Source: Bacteroidales bacterium
GTDB taxonomy: Bacteria > Bacteroidota > Bacteroidia > Bacteroidales > B18-G4
Reading direction: 5' to 3'
Assembly: GCA_023132505.1 (NCBI GenBank)
Contig: JAGLYE010000024.1
Location: 1 to 11,891, forward strand
DNA: 11,891 nt
Shown here: one piece after another, positions 6,073-11,891 of the stretch
How the letters are laid out: each line of letters starts with the position of its first letter
How positions within the stretch are numbered: the first letter of the stretch is position 1
The notes under the pieces: model-generated
Seen by the model: the letters and a program-made list of their open reading frames with translations, nothing else
Told to the model about the DNA's origin: nothing
The model's database searches: none
Made by a program: the position numbers and the translations under genes

Positions 6073-7428
6073 AAAGGTATCACCTCTTTCCTCAAAATCC
6101 TTAAACATACCATAGCTGGCTGCTGCCGGCGAGAGCAGGCAAACATCACCGTGCCGGAGCGACTTCCTGATGAAGACAAAGGCCTCATCCATATTTTCGA
6201 CCGGAACACATACACTTTTCCCGCTCAGCAATTTATTAAGGTCATCAAACATCCTCCTGCCTGCTTCGCCCATAAAAACCAGGTATGGAACCGGGAAATC
6301 ATGCAGCCTGTTGTAAAGCAAATTATAATTCAGGCCACGGTCATGCCCCCCCAGGATAATTAAGTCAACCCTGGCCAGTGTTTTCAAGGCTTCAACACTG
6401 GCTTCAGGAATGGTCGCGATTGAATCATCATAAAACCTGATCCCATTATAAGTACCTGCAAACTCCAGTCTGTGTGCCAGACGCCTGTAACTAACCAGCC
6501 CTTCCATTATTTTTTCATCATCCACCTGTTTATACACACATACAAGTATGGCCGCCATTATATTCCTGACATTATGCATACCCGGCAGGTCTTTCACCGC
6601 CGATAGCGGATAATGGTGCACCTGCCCCTTGGCGTCGCGGCAAACGACGTCCCTGCCATCATAAATAGCATCGATTCCTTTATGCATATCCAGGGAGAAC
6701 GACAGCAGTGTTTTGTTTTCTGCCTGTTGGCTGACCAGTTCTTCTATAATCGGATCGTCAGCATTATAAACCAGTTTACCTCCGTCCGGCTGCATCCGGC
6801 CGATATTGAACTTTGCCATTTTATAGGCGGTAAAATCTTTGTAATGATCGAGGTGCTCCGGAAATACATTTAAGATAACGGCAATGCCGGGTGCCTGGCT
6901 GATATGCTCCAGCTGATGCGACGACATTTCGAAGATCACCTCTGTATCGTCATCCACCTTAAAGGCAAGATCAAGCGGAGGGATGCCAATATTCCCGGCC
7001 AGTATCGCCTTGCGCCCTGCCTTGCCCAGGATATGGTGTATCAAGCTGGCAGTGGTGCTTTTTCCCTTGGTTCCGGTCACCCCGGTAACTTTCTCAGCAT
7101 AAGCTTTCAGGAAAAGATCAGTCTGAGAAGTAATTTTTCCGGCATCACATTTTTCAGTTACAAGCTCGTATGGTATTCCCGGTGACTTGATAATCAGATC
7201 AAAATCTTCGCAGGAATCGAGATAACCCATGCCGGTGAGAAAGCCAAGGTTTTCATCCTGTCCCAATGCAGGATGGGCTTCAGCTAAGTTTTCATTACGA
7301 TCGCTGATGGTTAAAAACATGTCCGGAAACCAACTCCTGAGCAAGCTATATGTAGATTGGCCTTCCTTCCCATAGCCGAGGATGAGGATGGTTTTTCCAG
7401 GCATTATGGATTTAATATCAGAAGACAT
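6049..7428 (-). CDS. murD: MurD-family UDP-MurNAc-L-Ala:glutamate ligase, probably L-Glu-adding MurD2 type
   Basis: This cytoplasmic Mur ligase couples ATP hydrolysis to addition of glutamate to UDP-MurNAc-L-Ala in peptidoglycan precursor synthesis. The 459 residues contain all three Mur domains: N-terminal UDP-binding domain (TILILGYGKEGQST, 13-26), central ATPase with P-loop GVTGTKGKST (116-125), EMSSHQLE (167-174), NVFPEHLDHY (187-196) and the likely carbamylated Lys206, and a C-terminal domain ending LLSPAAASYGMFKDFEERG. The canonical MurD DSKATN segment (Lys319/Thr321 in E. coli) reads DSIATIP here (335-341), so that Lys and Asn are replaced; LGGHDRG (359-365) follows. E. coli MurD has 438 residues. 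The start overlaps the end of the MurL-like gene by 11 bases; the gene is not in a dcw cluster. The altered pocket and the partner suggest MurD2 (L-Glu) rather than standard MurD (D-Glu). Family certain, subtype inferred. Confidence 0.9.
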   Translation of the reverse strand: MSSDIKSIMPGKTILILGYGKEGQSTYSLLRSWFPDMFLTISDRNENLAEAHPALGQDENLGFLTGMGYLDSCEDFDLIIKSPGIPYELVTEKCDAGKITSQTDLFLKAYAEKVTGVTGTKGKSTTASLIHHILGKAGRKAILAGNIGIPPLDLAFKVDDDTEVIFEMSSHQLEHISQAPGIAVILNVFPEHLDHYKDFTAYKMAKFNIGRMQPDGGKLVYNADDPIIEELVSQQAENKTLLSFSLDMHKGIDAIYDGRDVVCRDAKGQVHHYPLSAVKDLPGMHNVRNIMAAILVCVYKQVDDEKIMEGLVSYRRLAHRLEFAGTYNGIRFYDDSIATIPEASVEALKTLARVDLIILGGHDRGLNYNLLYNRLHDFPVPYLVFMGEAGRRMFDDLNKLLSGKSVCVPVENMDEAFVFIRKSLRHGDVCLLSPAAASYGMFKDFEERGDTFKKMAATL

Positions 7429-8794
7429 TGATCATATCTTTTAGCAATTGCACTTCTTCATCATCGGGAATATTACTATTACCAAACGCTTTAAGAAGCA
7501 TATTCATTTCATCATGTGAAAACATCTCCTGAGCCTTTTGCTGCAAATAATGCTGTAGCAGTACAGGCAATTTCTCGTTCTGTATTTTGTTTATATAAGC
7601 CCTGATGGCCACATTTACCTCTTCAAGTGTCCCTATGCAATCAAAAGGTTTTTCTTTAGCAAGCCCGCATAGCTGATCAAGTATGGGTACCAGACTTTCA
7701 TCTTCGAAAAGGTCACTTCCAAAGATTTTCACAAGCTGGTCACGGCCAATAAAAGGGGCCAGAATGATATAGGTGAACAGGCACTTGGGGCATTTCCCGC
7801 ACCACGAATCAGTCTTACTGCCTGCATTGCAACTGCGAAATGATGCAAAATGACCAGGAAAGCGGGAAAAGATCCCGGCAATTTGTAATTCGTTAAGCGG
7901 ACGCAGAAAACTGTAATATTCTATGCCATCCGTAATATATTCTGACATATAATCCCTGAAGTCATCCTCAAATTCAAGGGTTTTGGAATACTGGTGATTG
8001 ATATTCGTGCCAGGGATAGTAGGTTCGTTGGCACTGGATTCATTGCTGAGAGCTATATTGCTGATTCCATGCAGGGCAGCAACCAGGGTAGCAGTAAATG
8101 CCAGCATGGCAGAAAAAGGTGTGTGTCCGTTTAAGAAGCCCTTACTGTTTAAATCAAGCAATAGGGGGTCAATGCTGCGGTAAAGCTTAATTATCTCGTT
8201 GTCGCCAAAGCCCGCATTGTGTGCACTTTTAACACTTGCCGGTCTTGGGTTTACGATAAATGGCCTGCATTTTTTGACCCCGGATAACAACTCCAGCGTG
8301 ACCACAGAATCTTTTCCTCCGCCTAAGGGTACCAACACCTCCTCTTTCCCAATAAAGGACTCTCGTTTTATAAGTTCATTGCCTTCGGGAAATATCTCCA
8401 CAAAATCTGCAGCCGGATTAATCCCATTCTCATAAAAAAACTCACCCAGCCCGTTCAGACAGAGCTTTTTCCACCAGCTGATCTGTGCGCTATTCATTGC
8501 CATGGGCTTCACTATCACCTTCGGCGGACAGGCAGTTTTCCAATAACTCAGCAATTCTACCATTCCCATATTGAAAATGATATTCCTGATTAGGGAACCT
8601 GATAAAATGTCCGTATTGAAATTTGCCGGCAATGGAAGTTTTATTTCCGGACGAAAAGTGTATTTAGAAGCCAGCCTGAATTCGAATACAACACCTAACT
8701 CATTATTATCAAGGGCATAAGAGAAGCTCTCGTAAACAAAATACGGATACTCCCTTCTCAGTTGAACATACAAATCATTACGATCTGTTCTCAT
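7418..8794 (-). CDS. murL: Probable MurL: UDP-MurNAc-L-Ala-L-Glu epimerase (PP-loop ATPase)
   Basis: MurL inverts the terminal L-Glu of UDP-MurNAc-L-Ala-L-Glu to D-Glu, consuming ATP and Mg2+; adenylation of the carboxylate is the accepted idea. From ATG 8794 the protein has 458 residues, close to MurL's size. It carries a PP-loop nucleotide motif LVPLGGGKDSVV (about 154-165). A conserved-looking core follows: VNPRPASVKSAHNAG, NGHTPFSAMLAF, ALSNESSANEP and NHQYSKTLEFE. Next is a four-cysteine cluster C-x9-C-x2-C-x2-C (CNAG...WCGKCPKC, about 322-338), probably binding zinc. An in-frame GTG at 8800 is possible but the ATG two codons later is favoured. It is immediately upstream of, and overlaps by 11 bases, the MurD-family ligase, as expected of a MurD2-MurL pair. 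MurL identity is from memory of family features plus context; another PP-loop amidating or adenylating enzyme is the alternative. Confidence 0.75.
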   Translation of the reverse strand: MRTDRNDLYVQLRREYPYFVYESFSYALDNNELGVVFEFRLASKYTFRPEIKLPLPANFNTDILSGSLIRNIIFNMGMVELLSYWKTACPPKVIVKPMAMNSAQISWWKKLCLNGLGEFFYENGINPAADFVEIFPEGNELIKRESFIGKEEVLVPLGGGKDSVVTLELLSGVKKCRPFIVNPRPASVKSAHNAGFGDNEIIKLYRSIDPLLLDLNSKGFLNGHTPFSAMLAFTATLVAALHGISNIALSNESSANEPTIPGTNINHQYSKTLEFEDDFRDYMSEYITDGIEYYSFLRPLNELQIAGIFSRFPGHFASFRSCNAGSKTDSWCGKCPKCLFTYIILAPFIGRDQLVKIFGSDLFEDESLVPILDQLCGLAKEKPFDCIGTLEEVNVAIRAYINKIQNEKLPVLLQHYLQQKAQEMFSHDEMNMLLKAFGNSNIPDDEEVQLLKDMINVF

Positions 8795-8809
8795 CAGCAC
8801 TTGTGGTAT

Positions 8810-8817
8810 TATTTTTG
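8810..8817 (+). promoter_or_regulatory. -7 promoter box of the yqgE gene
   Basis: TATTTTTG is an exact TAnnTTTG match, 43 bases before the yqgE ATG. TTC (8788-8790) lies at the N19 spacing as an imperfect -33 element. The box sits only 15 bases from the start codon of the divergent murL gene. Confidence 0.5.
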
Positions 8818-8829
8818 TACTTTAGTGAT

Positions 8830-8837
8830 CAAAGGTA
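8830..8837 (-). promoter_or_regulatory. -7 promoter box of the murL-murD operon
   Basis: On the - strand TACCTTTG matches TAnnTTTG exactly, 35 bases before the preferred murL ATG (8794). No TTG is present at the expected -33 position. It overlaps the leader of the divergent yqgE transcript. Confidence 0.5.
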
Positions 8838-8860
8838 AAACATTGCGTTGAATTCGCCGA

Positions 8861-9451
8861 ATGACTGACATCAATAAAATAATCAAGATCAAGACGAATG
8901 ACCTGAAGCCTTCTAAAGGAAAGATTCTTATTTCTGAGCCGCTTCTTTCCGACAATTATTTTAAACGTTCGGTAGTCTTGCTTGCCGAGCACAATGAAGA
9001 AGGCTCTTTCGGAATCATCATGAATAAGCCCATCGATAATAAGTTCAATGAAATTGTAACTGATTTCCCTGAATTTGGCGGGCAATTATTCTTAGGCGGC
9101 CCGGTCAGCAACTCCAGTTTGTTTTTCATCCATACCCTTGGTAAACTTGTAGAAAACAGCCTGAAGATCATGGAAGGTCTTTACTGGGGGGGCGACATTG
9201 AGTCCATAAGGGAGTTGATGTTGCTTAAGCAGATCAATCCCAACCAGATCAGGTTTTGTGTTGGCTATTCAGGATGGAGCAGCAAACAGCTCGATGATGA
9301 ATTGCAAAAAAACTCCTGGCTTGTTTCCGGACTTCCGGCCGAAGCTTTGATGAACACCGAACCGGATAAGTTATGGGAGTATGCATTAAAAAAGCTTGGC
9401 GACGAATACAGTTATTGGGAAAACTTCCCTATCGATCCTGAGCTTAATTAA
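8861..9451 (+). CDS. yqgE: YqgE/AlgH family protein (UPF0301)
   Basis: The 196-residue product belongs to the YqgE/AlgH family (DUF179), a conserved alpha/beta protein without an established biochemical activity; in Pseudomonas AlgH affects alginate expression. Family signatures are clear: GKILISEPLLSDNYFKRSVVLLAEH (20-44), GSFGIIMNKP (48-57), LFLGGPVSNSSLFFIH (76-91), LYWGGDIE (107-114), RFCVGYSGWSSKQLDDEL (131-148) and NSWLVS (151-156). The length is typical. Transcription is divergent from murL-murD with closely packed promoters, and convergent with the SUI1 gene, with a gap of only 23 bases and no visible hairpin. Any functional link to the cell-wall genes is guesswork. Confidence 0.93.
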   Translation: MTDINKIIKIKTNDLKPSKGKILISEPLLSDNYFKRSVVLLAEHNEEGSFGIIMNKPIDNKFNEIVTDFPEFGGQLFLGGPVSNSSLFFIHTLGKLVENSLKIMEGLYWGGDIESIRELMLLKQINPNQIRFCVGYSGWSSKQLDDELQKNSWLVSGLPAEALMNTEPDKLWEYALKKLGDEYSYWENFPIDPELN

Positions 9452-9474
9452 ACCCACTACCTGCCAGAAAAGGA

Positions 9475-9813
9475 TCATCCCCCGGACTTTTTAGCCCGAT
9501 AACCCTTTTTAATCAGAATAGCCAGCACTTTTTCCCTTTGATCGCCCTGGATAAGGATGTCCCCATCTTTAACACTTCCACCCACACCACAGGCAGATTT
9601 CAATGTTTTGCCAAGCTCATTGAGGTCAGCATCAGTTCCACGAAAACCTCGTACAATGCTTAACTTCTTATTTCCTTTCAGGCTTTGAAGATGTATCCTG
9701 AGGTTCTGCTCAGCCGGGGGAATGCTTTTTTGTTCACCCTGCTCATTCCAGTCGTACTGGAATTCCGGATTAGTTGAATATACAATCCCTTTGGGGCGTT
9801 TCTTCGGAGTCAT
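9475..9813 (-). CDS. yciH: SUI1/YciH-type translation initiation factor
   Basis: This is a bacterial homologue of eukaryotic eIF1 (SUI1). YciH is thought to act on the small ribosomal subunit in start-site discrimination. From ATG 9813 the protein has 112 residues: a variable N-terminal third (to about residue 35), then the SUI1 fold with KLSIVRGFRGTDADLNELGK (50-69), the hallmark GVGGSVKDGDILIQGD (76-91) and a basic C terminus KKGYRAKKSGG. An in-frame TTG at 9822 would abut the lipid-kinase stop, but the ATG 9 bases after that stop is the better choice. It is the last gene of the sulfatase/lipid-kinase operon by spacing. No terminator is recognisable in the 23 bases before the convergent yqgE gene. 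Confidence 0.93.
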   Translation of the reverse strand: MTPKKRPKGIVYSTNPEFQYDWNEQGEQKSIPPAEQNLRIHLQSLKGNKKLSIVRGFRGTDADLNELGKTLKSACGVGGSVKDGDILIQGDQREKVLAILIKKGYRAKKSGG

Positions 9814-9822
9814 AATTATCAA

Positions 9823-10716
9823 TTAAGGAACAACAACATTTAATGAGGATGGTTTTATCGTGACATGCAGTTTTTTATCCAACTTTACAGCTTCACCATC
9901 AATATTGACTGTCTTCCCTTTTTTTCGTTTCACTATAATATTACTTGCCCGGTAGATCTCAATATATTTCGACCTGTCGATCTTCTGCTGGTACATTAGC
10001 CGGGCAATTCCCGGGAAAGCCTGCACGGGTGGCTTGCGGACGATGCAAACATCGATGAGTCCATCGGTAATTGAAGCCTGTGGGGCAATCCGTGTATTGT
10101 AACCAAACTGGCTGGAATTTGCAAAACTGATAAAAAAGGCCTCCGTCTGTAATTCATCTTCATCCAGTTTGAGATGATACTTCAAGGGTTTATAACTCAG
10201 GTATTCTTTCAGCACAATTTTAGCATAGGTAAGGAATCCTCTGCTGTTGCATTTTGCAAATTGTCTGGCAACACGGGCATCAAATCCAATTCCTGCAATA
10301 CTTGCAAAGAACCTGTCATTTACCATACAAGTGTCAATCCTCAGGGTTTTGTCACGGTTTAACAGCTCAATGGCTTCTTTTTTCCTGAGCGGAATACCGA
10401 GGTGGTGTGCCAGGCCATTGCCAGATCCGGCCGGTATGATCCCAAGTGTAGCATCTGTGCCGGCAAGTTTTTCAGCAACTTTATTAATTGTTCCATCCCC
10501 TCCGGCCACAACAAAGCGATTGATCCCGTGCTCAAGTCCTTCCAAAACGATCTCAGCTCCATGCCCCGCATAGCGTGTGAACCTGATAACAGGATCAAAG
10601 CGGTCATAATCAAGCGAAGACTCAATAATATCCCGGAACTCTCCCTGACGGTTTTTCCTGACCCCGGAAACAGGGTTTACAATAATGATGAGCTTTTCTC
10701 TTTCCGGTCTATTCAT
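9823..10716 (-). CDS. Diacylglycerol/sphingosine kinase-family lipid kinase
   Basis: The protein belongs to the DAGK_cat family (DagK/DgkB/YegS, sphingosine kinase) that phosphorylates a lipid hydroxyl with ATP at the inner face of the membrane. The 297 residues contain the N-terminal NPVSG (14-18), the signature nucleotide loop GGDGT (72-76), LGIIPAGSGNGLAHHLGIP (91-109), the RIDTCMVNDRFFASIAGIGFDA region and a C-terminal beta-sandwich with DGLIDVCIV and VNIDGEAV, all as in YegS/DgkB. Diacylglycerol is the default substrate; a sphingoid base or other lipid is possible, since many Bacteroidota make sphingolipids. Its ATG overlaps the end of the sulfatase-family gene by 8 bases, so the two are translationally coupled, and yciH follows after 9 bases. 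Confidence 0.92.
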   Translation of the reverse strand: MNRPEREKLIIIVNPVSGVRKNRQGEFRDIIESSLDYDRFDPVIRFTRYAGHGAEIVLEGLEHGINRFVVAGGDGTINKVAEKLAGTDATLGIIPAGSGNGLAHHLGIPLRKKEAIELLNRDKTLRIDTCMVNDRFFASIAGIGFDARVARQFAKCNSRGFLTYAKIVLKEYLSYKPLKYHLKLDEDELQTEAFFISFANSSQFGYNTRIAPQASITDGLIDVCIVRKPPVQAFPGIARLMYQQKIDRSKYIEIYRASNIIVKRKKGKTVNIDGEAVKLDKKLHVTIKPSSLNVVVP

Positions 10717-11891
10717 CCTTATCTTTAATTACCAGTTGGTTGTGGATCATACGATGATTGTATTGCTGGATAATGGCCTCAAGAAAATCAAGCAGTTCCT
10801 CTGCGAACTCTGGCATATTATGCATTTCGTTTTCCCGGGAGTTTACGGGCTTATTAAGCTCATAAAGGCCAATAACGTCTTTACCGTCGAATTGCAATGA
10901 CCAGCCATCTTTTATGAGCTGATAGATGCCATCAATATAGTTTACCGAGAAACGATGGGAGGTGGTGTCGAAAAGATTATTGCCGAATGCCAACCAGGGT
11001 TTTTCATAGTTCAGAAATCCAAGTACGCTGGGCAGGATATCGCATTGCTGGGCAATGTCGGTACTCAGTTCCGGATCTATCCTGCCTGGCATAAAGAACA
11101 CGAGTGGTATTGCATAGATCCCATCCCGGCTCTGGTATTCCATATCATCCGAAATTGATGTATGGTCGGCCGTGATCACAAAAAGTGTGTTTTGATACCA
11201 ATCCTCACGGGAAGCCTGACGCATGAAACGACCCAGCGAATGATCGGCATACATTATGCTTTCATGGATATCCAGTGTACCTTTGTCAAACACTCCTTGA
11301 TATTTTTCCGGTACGACATAGGGATGATGTGATGAAAGCGAAAAAAAGATAGCCAGGAAAGGTTCTTCCGAAGCATCCAGTTTTTCTTTAAAGAAATCAA
11401 AGAAAGCTTCATCATAGATTCCCCAGTTTCCGTCATAATTAGCATCATTGCCATATTCATCTTTACCATAGTATTTGTCGAAACCGGCAATGCCAACAAA
11501 AAATTCAAATCCCATTGTCCCGTTCCTCCCTCCATGAAAAAACGTAGAGGTATAGCCCTTCTCACCCAGGGTATTGGCCAGACTGTTAATTTCATTTCCA
11601 CCATAAGCCGAAGTGATATATGGCTTACCGGAAAGGGATGGCAACCCGGCAACCAAAGCAGGTAATGCTTCGATAGATTGCTTGCCATTTGCATATGCTT
11701 TAAAAGCAAGTGCCTGATTAACAATGGAATCAAGATAAGGTGTATAACTCCTGTGTCCCTGTCCATTCAAGGCCCCAATATATTCAGTCCCAAAACTTTC
11801 CATAATGATCAATACTACATTGGTTGAATTGGTTGAACTGGGTGAACTGGGGGAATTGGTTGAATTAGTTGAATTGGTTGAATTGGTTGAA
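10709..11891 (-). CDS. LtaS/OpgB-type membrane phosphoglycerol transferase, sulfatase fold (5' end outside window)
   Basis: The visible part is the extracytoplasmic catalytic domain of an alkaline-phosphatase-superfamily enzyme like lipoteichoic acid synthase, OpgB or phosphoethanolamine transferases. It would move a phospholipid head group onto a glycan or other acceptor and release diacylglycerol. Metal and catalytic positions are visible: VVIIMESFG with Glu (codon 11800-11798), ANGKQSIEALPAL with the presumed nucleophile Ser (11677-11675; Thr in S. aureus LtaS), SLSSHHPY, and ITADHTS with Asp-His (11167-11162). Most bacterial members have an N-terminal membrane part, which would lie beyond the window. 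The frame has no stop from 11812 to the edge; it runs through Asn-Ser-Thr repeats into VVIIMESF, so a TTG at 11812 or the ATG at 11803 are not the real start. The acceptor is unknown. The gene overlaps the lipid kinase by 8 bases. Confidence 0.87.
   Translation of the reverse strand, partial: STNSTNSTNSTNSPSSPSSTNSTNVVLIIMESFGTEYIGALNGQGHRSYTPYLDSIVNQALAFKAYANGKQSIEALPALVAGLPSLSGKPYITSAYGGNEINSLANTLGEKGYTSTFFHGGRNGTMGFEFFVGIAGFDKYYGKDEYGNDANYDGNWGIYDEAFFDFFKEKLDASEEPFLAIFFSLSSHHPYVVPEKYQGVFDKGTLDIHESIMYADHSLGRFMRQASREDWYQNTLFVITADHTSISDDMEYQSRDGIYAIPLVFFMPGRIDPELSTDIAQQCDILPSVLGFLNYEKPWLAFGNNLFDTTSHRFSVNYIDGIYQLIKDGWSLQFDGKDVIGLYELNKPVNSRENEMHNMPEFAEELLDFLEAIIQQYNHRMIHNQLVIKDKDE
11822..11891. 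repeat. In-frame 9-base tandem repeat encoding (Asn-Ser-Thr)n
   Basis: Seven full 9-base units and a 7-base partial one reach the window edge. The consensus on the + strand is GGTTGAATT, with variants GGTTGAACT, GGGTGAACT, GGGGGAATT and AGTTGAATT. Read on the - strand in the sulfatase frame they give Asn-Ser-Thr, with Asn-Ser-Pro, Ser-Ser-Pro and Ser-Ser-Thr variants. The array ends one residue before the first catalytic strand (VVIIMESF). The total number of units is unknown because the array is cut by the edge. Confidence 0.92.

Noticed and set aside
6049..7428. Folylpolyglutamate synthase (FolC) instead of MurD
   Set aside because: The N-terminal UDP-binding domain and the C-terminal LLSPAAASYGMFKDFEERG segment are MurD-type features that FolC lacks.
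10247..10728. Open frames on the + strand opposite the lipid kinase
   Set aside because: They overlap a gene with complete GGDGT and other family motifs and show no domain of their own.
11254..11766. 170-codon - strand frame inside the sulfatase-family gene
   Set aside because: It is an alternative frame of a gene with intact catalytic motifs; its translation has no recognisable family features.
11801..11812. TTG 11812 or ATG 11803 as start of the sulfatase-family protein
   Set aside because: The frame stays open through the repeat to the window edge, and VVIIMESF is the first catalytic strand, so these starts would remove part of the domain and all membrane anchoring.

Overview
The window looks like chromosomal DNA from a Bacteroidota bacterium, probably an uncultured Bacteroidales-like lineage. 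The grounds are promoter -7 boxes of the TAnnTTTG type (several perfect matches), start codons mostly without Shine-Dalgarno sequences, an outer-membrane beta-barrel protein, a bTHX ribosomal protein, and moderate GC with short intergenic gaps. No phage, insertion sequence, CRISPR array, tRNA or rRNA is visible. There is no gene-free stretch above 300 bases; the longest gaps are about 213 bases (4681-4893) and 186 bases (2759-2944).

Layout. The left part (1-2438, + strand) holds the 3' end of a RecQ-family helicase, a small outer-membrane beta-barrel protein and an alkyladenine-type DNA glycosylase, ending at a hairpin terminator shared with the convergent HU gene. HU (2486-2758), methionyl-tRNA formyltransferase fmt (2945-3907) and a membrane-anchored TPR protein (3985-4680) lie on the - strand, with an intrinsic terminator between the TPR gene and fmt. 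A divergent region then leads to a TrmH/SpoU RNA 2'-O-methyltransferase and a bTHX ribosomal protein that carries a long Lys/Ala-rich tail (+ strand).

The most interesting locus is 6049-8794 on the - strand. It is a two-gene overlapping operon. The upstream gene encodes a PP-loop ATPase that I read as MurL (UDP-MurNAc-L-Ala-L-Glu epimerase). The downstream gene encodes a MurD-family ligase whose usual DSKATN active-site segment is changed to DSIATIP. Together they fit the alternative MurD2-MurL route known from Xanthomonas: L-Glu is added to UDP-MurNAc-L-Ala and then epimerised to D-Glu on the nucleotide precursor, so free D-Glu from MurI is not required. A yqgE/algH-family gene diverges from this operon, with facing promoters packed into about 60 bases.

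The right part (9475-11891, - strand) is a tight operon of an LtaS/OpgB-type membrane sulfatase-fold enzyme (cut by the window edge), a diacylglycerol/sphingosine kinase-family lipid kinase and a SUI1/YciH translation factor. The sulfatase reading frame continues to the window edge through an in-frame 9-base tandem repeat encoding (Asn-Ser-Thr)n, directly before the catalytic domain.
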